Shown in pieces: positions 1-9,371 of a stretch of 64,000 nucleotides of DNA. The notes under the pieces are model-generated. The model did no database searches, was not told the DNA's origin, and saw only the letters and a program-made list of their open reading frames with translations. Position numbers and translations under genes: made by a program. The DNA lies in NCBI GenBank assembly GCA_005408345.1, contig SEMN01000088.1, positions 434,001 through 498,000 on the forward strand, in the 5' to 3' direction. The DNA comes from Macquaria australasica (Eukaryota; Chordata; Actinopteri; Centrarchiformes; Percichthyidae). The stretch's first letter is position 1. The number at the start of each line of letters is the position of its first letter.

Positions 1-270
1 CATGATGTGATGTGTTTCTTTGGTAACCAATTTCTCTTACACAGTCTCGCTTAAATCAGGACGCCTCCTGTTTCACTAGTCAAAAAGATTTTAACCTTTG
101 TCTCTCCCACTGATAGCTGCTGCTTAATGTTGTCCATATCACATTTGTTTTTACTCTGTCATTGAGCGTACTGTAATACCACAGTCCCCCATAAATCACC
201 TGACTGTAGGAACACATGTTCATGTGCAAAATCTGACTTGTGGTAATACTGGGGCTGTGTGACAGGCAGG
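1..270. other. unique noncoding sequence, nothing recognised
   Basis: AT-rich sequence with stops in all frames at short intervals. An open frame on the minus strand (80-361) runs on into the neighbouring transposable element and is not gene-like. Confidence 0.6.
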
Positions 271-543
271 AGGGCTGGGCGATATGACCTAAATCAATGT
301 AATTGATATAATATATCAAGATAAATGATTGTATATACCTTGATACCGATAAATGTAGCATGTATTTCCTTTCTAATGCTGACTTATGATGCGTTTGTCC
401 TGTTCTTGGCTGACTGGTTGGTTCTTGTTGTAGCTGTTGTCCGTGTATAGACTTTTATTGAAATTTGTGGTATGAGTGAATTCTGGTCCGCAAGTGATAA
501 ATAACGTCGGTAATCCTAGAACTTTGGTTTATTGTCCAGCCCT
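271..543. mobile_element. miniature DNA transposon remnant with AGGGCTGGGC ends
   Basis: The left end reads AGGGCTGGGCGATATGACC and the right end reads GTCCAGCCCT, so the termini are imperfect inverted repeats about 10-13 bp long. The interior is AT-rich and has no coding capacity. From recall, elements starting GGGCTGGGCGATA are abundant in teleost genomes and are treated as non-autonomous DNA transposons, probably hAT-related. The flanks share GACAG but no clean 8-bp target duplication, so the copy is old. The element type is fairly sure; the superfamily is inferred. Confidence 0.7.
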
Positions 544-2250
544 AGTAGACAGCATTATAGTTCAAACAGAAGACAGTGCTTTGGCTCTCAACCAGAAAGA
601 ATAAAAGGAAATATTGAGTGTACAATACCTCATACAAATTGCACAGACATTGCCAACTGTCTTCTTGCCCCCTTTTCTTCAGTGATTCTTGGACAGGGAG
701 GGTTTTTATGGATTGGTCCACTACACTACAAAGCCGAGGTTATGGCGGGGCCAGTCATGTCGACACTCGTCATCTCACTCTTCAACTGCGCCAGTTCATG
801 ACCAGACTGACCCTACTGCTACATCCAGACACTCAGACTGTCTCAGTGCCTGCCGCAGTGCTTCACTCTACTATTAACATTCTGATTGCTGTCTTGTTTC
901 GTTTGCTTGGCCAAGCACTTTATTTCCAAAAAGAGCCCGGCCTCAGAGCTGACCTTTTCATTTGCAGAAACAGAGCAATCATTCACAGATCACTCTACTA
1001 AGTGTAAAATATCCAAACTGTTTGATATTGCAGACCTAATGAAATGACTCGCACTTCTTTGCTGCAATTATAGGAAAAGGTCAGTGCCATAACTGATGTT
1101 GAGCTTCAGCATGATTGTCCTACTTCACATTATCCAGTGTTTGGCCCATAAAAATATCAGTATAGGCCATATTGTATGACATTTTGTCAGTGGGTTTTTT
1201 CACACTATCAGAAATAACTAATTTGTGGTGGATGCTCAGTTTGGAGTTTACTTTGAAATGAGTATTTTATGGTACATTTGGTTCAGTTATAATTCAGACA
1301 TTTATGAGTTTGAGGGATATTAGTGGGCCTCAGACCGTGACTGGGGAAATTACCCTTACTTGTAATTTTGTATTTCTTTGCAAATGTAGCCCATGAAATC
1401 AAGTGAAAGGGGAGAGTATGAAAAATAAATTGCATTTTGCAAAAGCACAAAAGTGGCATTTACTGAGGTCTATACTGTTCAGTGTTGTTGGACTTCTTAC
1501 ATAATGCCAGCCTATAACCTATGTGTAGAAAAGATAACACTCTTTTTTTCAGTAATAAGATTGTAATCACATTACATTAATGAGAAAAGTAACACATCCT
1601 TCTGATAAAAAAATATTTAATATATCTATTTCAGTACAAGTAGCTCCTTATCCAACATTTAAAATAGAACCCAATGTCTATACTTCATGCTTTCAGGCTT
1701 TGTTTAGTGTTACTTCCTGCATGTTGAACTACATATGTGTACATACAGTATACTTCATGTGTCAAGAAACTCAGTTTCTGGCCACATTTTAACACCCACA
1801 GACTACTACCTGTGAGGTACGTCATACGGCTCGCTGTTGTTTCTGATGGCCTTTCAGTGTGTTCTGTTGGTTTCCCTCCCGGTATCGCAGCTTTCTTCAT
1901 TCACAGCAGCCACCTGTTGGTTTTGTTTGGCCACCCAGTGGTGGTGAGGCGGGTGGTGTCGCATGCAACAGTGACATTGATGCAAAACCCCAGCAGTGAT
2001 GACGGTTGTCAATCAACCCTTGGCGGTAAACAATCATATTTTTAATGTTATCACTTATGCAGGCTGTGAGAGAAGTCAGAACATTTGTCTTTCCTGACAT
2101 TATTATGATCAGTGAACACTATAGTCTGACCACTTGTTAAGTCATGAGGTCTCATTTTCTATTTATGCAACTTTGTCCGAGCTGGGCTGAGCAAATGGAA
2201 GAAAGAGACCTGTAAAGAGTCGTGTAATTAATCTGTTGACACTGTTGAGA
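544..2250. other. noncoding stretch without recognisable genes
   Basis: Several short open frames (for example 618-1001 plus, 1737-2045 plus) overlap one another in different frames and have no recognisable domains or codon bias. The part at about 1905-2060 is richer in GC and may be an old dispersed repeat, but there is no second copy in this window to prove it. Confidence 0.5.
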
Positions 2251-2420
2251 CCAGATTAGACCAGATTAGAATAGAATAAAACGGTATTGTCTACAAGAGT
2301 GGAATTTTGTCTTTAGCTCACCAACCATATAAAGTAACCTACAGAAAAAAATAATTTGAGCGCCATCAAAAGACAGGGCATTGTAAAATACCAAAAGAAA
2401 GATAGAACATATAACATAAA
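2251..2420 (-). mobile_element. possible LINE 3' end, antisense (weak)
   Basis: A short tandem motif (ACCAGATTAG twice) is followed by AGAATAGAATAAA and then sequence resembling the antisense 3' region of fish LINEs, in which an AATAG-type tail precedes TTTATTGTC-like sequence. The resemblance is from memory and is short. It could equally be a simple A-rich repeat. Confidence 0.25.
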
Positions 2421-3317
2421 ATACTGTAGGGCAGGTCTTGTGCATTGACAGTGTTGTAGCAAGATGCAGAATCTCGTGCCAACACTACCTTGGGCATTGC
2501 ATGTTGGCCATATTCAATGTTCTAATCCTTCAACCATGGCAAATTACACCTGCAGCATTTCACTCTTTGTCCTGATCAGGCCACTTTCTACATGTAGAGG
2601 TGATAGGCTCTCTGATGACCAAGTCTGTCTTACAGTTTGCACAGCAGCACAGCTGGTCTTTCACTTGACACATGAGCCTGTTGACAAGAGCGTGACAAAA
2701 TTTGTCAGAGCAGTTTGCCCCGTCATAATGAAACGTTGTCAAATAATTCACTTATCTACATGCAACAACACTAGAGTGTACGTAAAGCTTCTTTTAACTT
2801 TGCCATATGTTGAATCATATGGGTGTCAGTCACAATCTAAGTTTTGATTATGAGCAGTGAAATTGCTGGTGGCCTATTATCAAACAGCTTTAAGTAGGTT
2901 CACAGTTGCTTTAGCATTCACCAGGCAGAAACTCTCCAGTGTGTACCCCAATTTCATAAATATTCATCCGATGTATCTGAGTTGAGTGGTGGCTCATTCG
3001 GTATTTAGTTATGCACAATGTTAATACATGAGATGTTTATAGAAAAGAGAGATGCAGGTCTTAACTGTGAAGTCTGGGACGTTTTCATCCTAACAAGACA
3101 GGTTTAGTTTCAGTGATTAACACTGCTAATATCATTAGTGGTAGTGGCAGGAGCTGTGTTGACAACATTTTCTTAAAAGGTTAATTTTGCTTTAAGTGAG
3201 CAAAGAAGCACATGTAGAACTGAACTCCTTGGTTTTGTGTTTAACATTCACAGCTACACTTTGTCCACTGTAGCTCAAAAAAGCCACCTCAGCTTTTGGG
3301 TCACAGCGGCTATGAAA
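2421..3317. other. noncoding stretch, nothing recognised
   Basis: No repeat ends, gene-like frame or strong signal seen. The frames at 2464-2847 (plus) and 2560-2751 (minus) overlap and look like chance. A 17-base word at 2483-2499 recurs exactly at 26304-26320 (see findings). Confidence 0.5.
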
Positions 3318-3735
3318 AGCAGTCACCAAATTTAACTGCCAGCCAGATAGTTTTGGTTTTACTTGTCCAGGACTTGAAATATCCATCTGAGATTTCTGCC
3401 TCCGCCCCAACGCAATGAAGATTACTTGAATTGAATATATGGTGATCACAGTGTTGAAAAGTTAAGTTTAAAAAACTCCAACAGCAACATTTCTTTCCAG
3501 AAACCATGTTCTCATAACTTTAGATAATCCACACACCCTAATTGTCAACAGTTTTCAAAGAGAGAATTTCTTTGGCAGAAAGTAGTACCTAATCCTAACC
3601 CTAGACAGTAAGGTGTTCAGAATATATGGGACACTGAGATGGATATATCCAAACCTAGACAAATAAAACCAAAGGTATCTCCATAGCTAGATACCACTTG
3701 CAGTAAGTGAGAAATTTGCATGAACTGCTATTTGA
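3318..3735. mobile_element. foldback miniature element with long inverted arms
   Basis: The left arm (about 3318-3400) pairs with the reverse complement of the right arm (about 3625-3735). Matching anchors are TTTTGGTTTTACTTGTCCAG on the left against inverted TTTGGTTTTATTTGTCTAG, and AATATCCATCTGAGA against ATATATCCATCTCAGT. The loop (about 3400-3625) is AT-rich and noncoding. A related but rearranged copy lies at 49715-49880. Long imperfect arms and no coding frame indicate a non-autonomous foldback transposon. The superfamily is not determined. Confidence 0.75.
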
Positions 3736-4255
3736 TTTCAGTTCTTGTGGTTTCAAAACATAAGCTCCAACACAGAGGATTCTCTCATTTTACCATGGTA
3801 ATGGAGATATTGTACAGAAAAGAAGAATTTTGAGTAGTACTGTAACTATAGCTTAACCAGACATGACAAGACATGCGATAGTCAGCAGCCCCGTGTTGTG
3901 CGTTTGTTCGAGGTGGTGTAAGACTTCACCTGCGATGAACTGAGGATGACTCTCAGCTGTGTTGTAGTGCTGCTTGCAGTCGCGCAGGGTGTTGCAGTGG
4001 TTTGTGTCTGGCTATAAAGGTTTCTTCAAGGTGCAGGGGTATAATTATGATGAAATGATTGACGTTTCACCTGAGCGGTACGTGGGCTGACGCCAGTGTC
4101 CCTTGTTTAAGGGTGAACTAGATGGAGGATGGCTGAGAGATGACGTTAATGGATGCTGCAGAGGGGTTAGACTGACAGATGTTGATGTTCAAGCTGTCCA
4201 TGAAGTAGCTTTGCATTATCATCTACCACCTGTAGGCTTTCTGAGAAGACACCAA
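3736..4255. other. noncoding stretch, nothing recognised
   Basis: Ordinary AT-rich sequence; a short plus-strand frame (4103-4303) runs into the TG microsatellite and is not gene-like. Confidence 0.5.
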
Positions 4256-4284
4256 GTGTGTGTGTGTGTGTATGTGTGTGTATG
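4256..4284. repeat. (TG)n microsatellite
   Basis: An interrupted run of TG dinucleotides with TA interruptions, about 29 bp long. Potentially length-polymorphic and Z-DNA-prone. Confidence 0.9.
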
Positions 4285-4431
4285 GGACTCAATTGTGTGT
4301 TAAGAAGCTGAGCAAAATGTATTACAACTGAAAGTTTTGGAGATGCATGTTATTCTTCTGATAGTATCAATGGGCCCGTTTCCCAGGGTTGGTAATGATT
4401 AACCAGTATTCTTAAGCATTGAACTGTAGAT

Positions 4432-4799
4432 TAGGAATGCAACTACAGATTATTTTCATTATTGATTAATCTGTTCATTTTTTTTGTGATTTATCAATTA
4501 ATTGTTGAGTCTATAACATGTTAGAAAATATTGGTAAAAAAGCCCTTGACAATTTTCCCACAACCTGAGATGACACCTCAAATTGCTTGTTTTGTCCGAC
4601 CAACGGTTCAAATCACAAAGACGTTTCATTTTCAGCAATATAAAACAGAGAAAAGAAGCAGATCCTTACATTTGAGATGCTGACAACACCAAATGTTTGT
4701 CAGTTTTGCTTGTTATACGATGACACAATAAAAAAAAAGTTGTCAATTTTCATCTGTCCATTGACTTAGTGATTAATTGAAATATTTGTTGCAGCACTA
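4432..4799 (+). mobile_element. hAT-like miniature element, TAGGGCTGCAACTA family, full length
   Basis: The left end is TAGGAATGCAACTACAGATT and the right end is TTGTTGCAGCACTA, so the termini are imperfect inverted repeats of the form TAGGxxTGCAAC/GTTGCAxxxCTA. Subterminal GATTAAT motifs face each other and the interior has no coding frame. Termini starting TAGGG are typical of hAT elements. A second, 3'-truncated copy is at 62845-63110 and shares the internal phrases GTCTATAA and AAATTGCTT...TTTTGTCC. The left flank CTGTAGAT (4424-4431) is repeated downstream of the adjoining SINE (5122-5129) and, as CTATAGAT, at the junction (4797-4804). Confidence 0.85.
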
Positions 4800-4805
4800 T
4801 AGATA

Positions 4806-5119
4806 GGTGGCACGGTGGTGCAGTGGTTGGCACTGTCACCTCATAGCAAGAGGGTTCTGGGTTCGAACTCACCGGTCTTTCTGTGTGGAGTTTGCATGTT
4901 CTCTTTGCATGTTTTCTCCAGGTACTCGGCTTCCTCCCACCATCCAAAGACATGCAGGTTAGGTTGATTGATGACTCTAAATTGCCCATAGGTGTGTGAC
5001 TGTGAGCGTGAATGGTTATGTGTCAGCCCTGTGATTGACTGGCGACCTGTCGAGGATCTACCCCGCCTCTCGCCCAATGCCAGCCTCTAAGGATAAAGGG
5101 ATATAGATCATGGATGGAC
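4806..5119 (+). mobile_element. tRNA-derived SINE
   Basis: The head has RNA polymerase III promoter boxes: box A TGGTGCAGTGG (4816-4826) and box B GGTTCGAACTC (4860-4870), spaced as in a tRNA. The body carries phrases from a very common teleost repeat (GAGTTTGCATGTTCTC, CAAAGACATGCAGGTTAGG, CTAAATTGCCC, GACTGGCGACCTGTC). The tail is ATGGATGGA. The length and order match a nearly full-length copy. It sits directly after the hAT-like element. The sequence between box B and the body has a deletion relative to the family as I remember it. It is a dead insertion rather than a tRNA gene, because no cloverleaf can be drawn beyond the boxes. Confidence 0.88.
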
Positions 5120-7450
5120 AACTGTAGATACTTTCTTGAGTTGGGTCGTCCCTTGCAGGGAACTTGATGTCTGCTTTTGATTTTTTTCAAGGTTACATTA
5201 TAACTTAATTTTAATGCCTATAAGATCTTAGACAGTATGGTGTGTTGGGGGAATGATCACCAGACATGTTAAGTATCCATGAGTAAGATTTAAAATAACA
5301 ACACTGCTATGGCCCTTTTAAGTACCATCCTAGGTCTGTAGATATCACAACATTTAAATTTTAGATACTCCAGGATAAATCTGTTTTATATTCTCCAAAA
5401 AGAAGACAAGCTACATCTTATTGTTCAGTTAAACTTTTCAGTCTTAAGTGTTCTTCCATTGACATTTTTTTTGTGAGCACATACCAAGTGGAGCAGGAGA
5501 GAAATTGCCTAGTGTGGACATGAAATTAAACTCCCTGGGCAAAATAGCCTGCATTCTTACTCAACGGATTAATATTTTATTTCAAGCCACCAGCAGCATT
5601 TTGGGAATGGTTCTCTAAAATAAATGCAAGGGAAAAGGCAGGGTGTTTCTATTTAAAGCTCTATAAACATGACCCTGTTAGAGGCTAAGGCTACTTTAGG
5701 AAGAAGTTCCCAGGCAATGAAAGCTGTATTTCGACCAGAACTTTCCTTCCTGGGGGATTACATTCCACTGTTGATCCCGCAAAGATGGATTACAAACCTC
5801 AAGGAGAGAACGTATTTATTGACAATTTACTTCTGGAATGCTACGTTATTCCACTGCCATAGATAAGAAACCTAATGTTGTGCAACCAACCAAAGAAGCA
5901 GCTGCCATAACGAGCTTTGCATTAAACACTTAAACGCCACCGATTTTACACATTAAACATCAGTTCGGGAGTCATGGCTACTACTACTCAGCCTGTGAAA
6001 ACAGTTGTATAATGTCCTCTGCCCTGGAGGAGCTTTGTCGAATCTGAGAAAATAACCCCTGCTGATCTTGGCTTGGGAGTGGAGACCACAGATTTATAAC
6101 AGGAGAGCCTGCATTACAATTGGGACAGCGAGTTTGAAAGATGTGGGTGTTTGTAGGCAGGGAGGGTCGGCTAACAAAAACATGCTATTGTTGCCTTATG
6201 GGAAATGTAGGATTTTTGTTGCTTGACCCATACTAGGGATAAAAAGTCTGAATATCTCGACCTCTGCTGCATAGATTTTTATACTTTTTTATTGTCTTTT
6301 GCAAGTCCCCCAACTTTAATGCAATGCTAAATCACTGGAGTACTTTTTAATAGTGATCCCTGCCATCAATTAAAGCATTTTTTTCATGATTAATCTCAAA
6401 TGTATGTGGGAATAGTCCTCTACAATTTCATCTTGAGTTAGAAATGTTGAGATAATGAGTGTGCTTTATGCTCTTGAACACAAGAAATGCCTAAATCTAA
6501 TCAGCAGATTGCCATGAATTTTGCTGAGCACTTATGCTCCCAAGGGTACAAATCGTCTGGATTTTATTGTCCCCATGATCCTTGCTTTAGCATTAGCCAC
6601 AGGACAAACTACATGTAAGGCTCCAAGAATAACTAAATCATCAGTGTATTGTTTTTTAAACCTCGAGTGGCAGCCAGCACAGCTTTAGACTTTTGTTTGT
6701 TAGACGTTTATATCCCTTTTTAGGGTCACACAAGTCAGATAGTGGATGGTTGGGGATATATAATTTTGCAATAGGCTCACCAGCATAGAAGGAATGGAAC
6801 ATTATACAGATGGCCAAAATTTAAATAATTGCTCATTGCAGTTGTGTCTGTGTGATTATTAATTGTGATCCTGTGATAGAAGCAGGTGCAGAGCATTTTG
6901 TGCTGTTGTTTTAGTGCAGGGGGAGAGTTTTTCCAAAACCATAATAATGACAGTAATTACATTATTAACAAATAGTTGTGGCCTTCTCCTAACTTACTAC
7001 AAAAGTCTATTAATTTTGAGATTATTAAGGACTTCACACGTCCCTGGACTCATGCAATGAAGTGCATCCAGCTTGCATGTGTGGCTGTTTGTGTGTGGAA
7101 TATGTGAGGACGTAGCATGCAATGTGTCCCCCATAGTCCCCAAAAAGCTGCTCTTCTTAAATTATTGTGGCATTTTTGACAGCAATTATTTCCAAGCAGT
7201 GCACCATAAAATTACCATTAAAATTGCTTCAAACGACATGGCACGTTTTTCTGTTGGTCTGATTCTTTTTAAAAATGTCCTCGGATTCACCCGTGCTTTT
7301 ACTTCACTTGAATAAATAATGAAACCAGTAGACACCAAATGAACCCTCAACGAATAGTGACAAGCATGTACAGTGCTGGACGAACATCTGCTGCCTGACG
7401 TCAAACTCATCTTCTCTCTCGCGCTCTCTGTTACTCCATTCAGTGAAGTA
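5120..7450. other. noncoding stretch, nothing recognised
   Basis: About 2.3 kb with no gene, transposon end or RNA gene that I can identify. Short frames at 5669-5866 and 7073-7315 lack codon bias or domains. The part at 5640-6150 is of higher complexity and could include conserved noncoding sequence. Confidence 0.5.
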
Positions 7451-7474
7451 CCCCCCCCCCACACACACACACAC
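7451..7474. repeat. poly-C followed by (AC)7
   Basis: Ten C residues (7451-7460) run straight into seven AC dinucleotides. A compound microsatellite, likely unstable. Confidence 0.95.
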
Positions 7475-7789
7475 TTTTGAATTATTTACCATTTCTTCAG
7501 TGGTTGCCTATTATTTATCAAATCAGCTTTTTACCAGGAGTGTGTTTCTTTTATCAGCTTGATGCTCATTTTTGCACCATTTGTATGACAGCTGCAAAAG
7601 AGAACCATCTTGTACCCACTCAAAACAGAAAAAAAAAAACAGGTAGAGATGGCTGCTCTGTTTTAATATCCAAACATACCATTTTCTCAAAGGCACATTT
7701 TAGTCACAATGATATGTGTGGATTAGTGGAAATTTAGCAGACTGCATGAGAATATTCTGCCATGGGGAAAGACATTTCATTGCATTGAG

Positions 7790-8620
7790 AGATTAGTGTG
7801 GTGCGTGCCTCAATCACTCACTCTTTGTCGGGATAAATATTCCCCGTGTCTGGAGGCCAGGCAAGCGGCCGGAATCGGTGCTTCACTTTTAGCCATGCTC
7901 GAGATGCTGCTGGGTCTTGTACCAAGTCATTACCGTAACACTGCGGGGGGAAAAATTATGCACGGAGACGACTTCCTGAGAGCGCTCGCTGAGCCTACCG
8001 GACAAAGCCACTAGTGTGAGGGCTATTTCAGGTCATTTGCTTTGCCTGTTTAGCATGGGAATCGTCGCTTGAGCTTACTTTAACCGACTTAATTGCCCTG
8101 ACACCCTCCAGTCCCCCTGAATTTATCATCTTCATCCAAGTCCAGGGAGTGCAACTTAAGCAATAACATCACTTGGGCCAAACCAATAGCTTATTGATTG
8201 GCACCCTATATAGTAAGGGACATGTTTCTGCTGTAATGGAGTGGGACAGTAGAGTTTGTCAGGAAAGGAGGAGGTACCTAGTGCCTTTCTCTTCCTCTCT
8301 TCTCTTAAATTTCCTAGCTTAAGTTAATGAGAGGCAAAGGTTCCCCGCCGCACATTTCTAATTGCTCTCATGTCGGCGTGTGAAATGGCCAAGAGCAGCA
8401 ATTTATCGAGTAAATCAACAAAAGAAGGAAAACGGTCAAGGACTGCCAAGCCGCTGAGGCCCACCAACTGCGAGCTTGATCATTAGTCTGCGACTTTTGA
8501 TGACCTGGCATCTAGACGATTACAATAGGACTGCAGGAAGAGGAGTTCTGATGACCCGCAGCAACAGCCCAGTCCTCACGCAATGATTAACTGCTGGGAT
8601 TGCAGTTTCTTTATTGCCAA
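7790..8620. other. candidate conserved noncoding block (unproven)
   Basis: This block is richer in GC and of higher complexity than its flanks and contains no repeat I can recognise. It has homeodomain-type cores (TAATTG at 8090-8095 and 8359-8364). The frame at 7796-8014 has no start context or domain. It resembles the vertebrate regulatory elements found in gene deserts and long introns around developmental genes. The call rests on composition and motifs only. Confidence 0.35.
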
Positions 8621-9021
8621 TCTAAATATTCATGTATTCACTGATGAATATCACCCAAATATGAGAGGTCGGTGATCAAAAATTTATTTTTTGGCTTATA
8701 CTGGCAAATGGCCGATATTAACCTGAGGTGGCAACTGAACGGTGAAGCGCTGTGAAAACTCTCAAAGGACTACAAGTACAGCAAAGACAGCACATATATG
8801 AAAAGAAAGACCTTCAAAAAGGCAAAGAACTACCGTTGCAATAAACATAACAGATCAGGATAATAAGGTGAAAAGTGGAAAAATTGGATTGAGTGTCAAG
8901 TTACTGAGAAGACCAACTAACAAAATCATCAAAATCAAGAGAAATTACAGTGTTAAAATGCGGGAATTTTATTCCAGCAACAGTTTGTGTATTATACTTT
9001 ATCAAAGTGTACATGAGTAAT
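8621..9021. other. noncoding stretch, nothing recognised
   Basis: AT-rich sequence with A-rich runs and no recognisable feature. Confidence 0.5.
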
Positions 9022-9260
9022 GCTGTATTCACATGGAATCAGGCAGACGGCAAACCGGATATCATTTTAGTGGACGAGAGCAGGACGGTAAAATTAGGTG
9101 AGGCCGGCAGAGAATACCGGCAGCGGTAACAGTAGATGGCATTGCTGTCCAAAGTTAAAATATTTAGTTAAATATTTAGTTAAAATATTAAGTTAAAATT
9201 AATACTTTCTGCCGTCCTCCGCGACGGAATTTACAACCGGATGTTACGTAGCTGCCTCAC
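9022..9260. mobile_element. inverted-repeat element with CpG-bearing arms
   Basis: A left arm (about 9055-9095: CCGGATATCATTTTAG then GGACGAGAGCAGGACGG) is an imperfect inverted match to a right arm (about 9207-9250: CTGCCGTCCTCCGCGACGG then AATTTACAACCGGATG). Between them is an AT-rich core with tandem TTTAGTTAAAATA units (about 9160-9200). CpG density in the arms is far above the surroundings. This form suggests a miniature DNA transposon or the 5' end of a larger element. The start at 9022 (GCTGTATTCACATGGAATC) resembles recalled fish DNA-transposon ends, but no matching right terminus was found. Confidence 0.55.
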
Positions 9261-9290
9261 ACAAGGATCTGGATCTAGACTAAGCTAAAA

Positions 9291-9371
9291 ATGTCTCTTC
9301 TTAAGAAAAACATAAACAAGGGATACACCAAGTGCAGTTCTCCTTTCACTGTCCATCTTGGAAATGAATGA
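9291..9371 (+). pseudogene. short ATG frame downstream of the inverted repeat (remnant?)
   Basis: An ATG in good context (AAAAATGTC) opens a 26-codon frame beginning MSLLKKNINKGYTKC and ending at TGA. It lies about 40 bp past the CpG-bearing arm, so it may be the start of a coding region once carried by that element, now truncated. I do not recognise the peptide. A chance frame is the main alternative. Confidence 0.25.

Noticed and set aside
3588..3605. CCTAATCCTAACCCTAG as an interstitial telomere repeat
   Set aside because: Only one unit is close to the telomere motif and the segment lies inside a foldback transposon.
4806..4880. tRNA gene suggested by box A and box B
   Set aside because: It is the head of a SINE; body and tail follow in the usual order and no acceptor stem can be formed.
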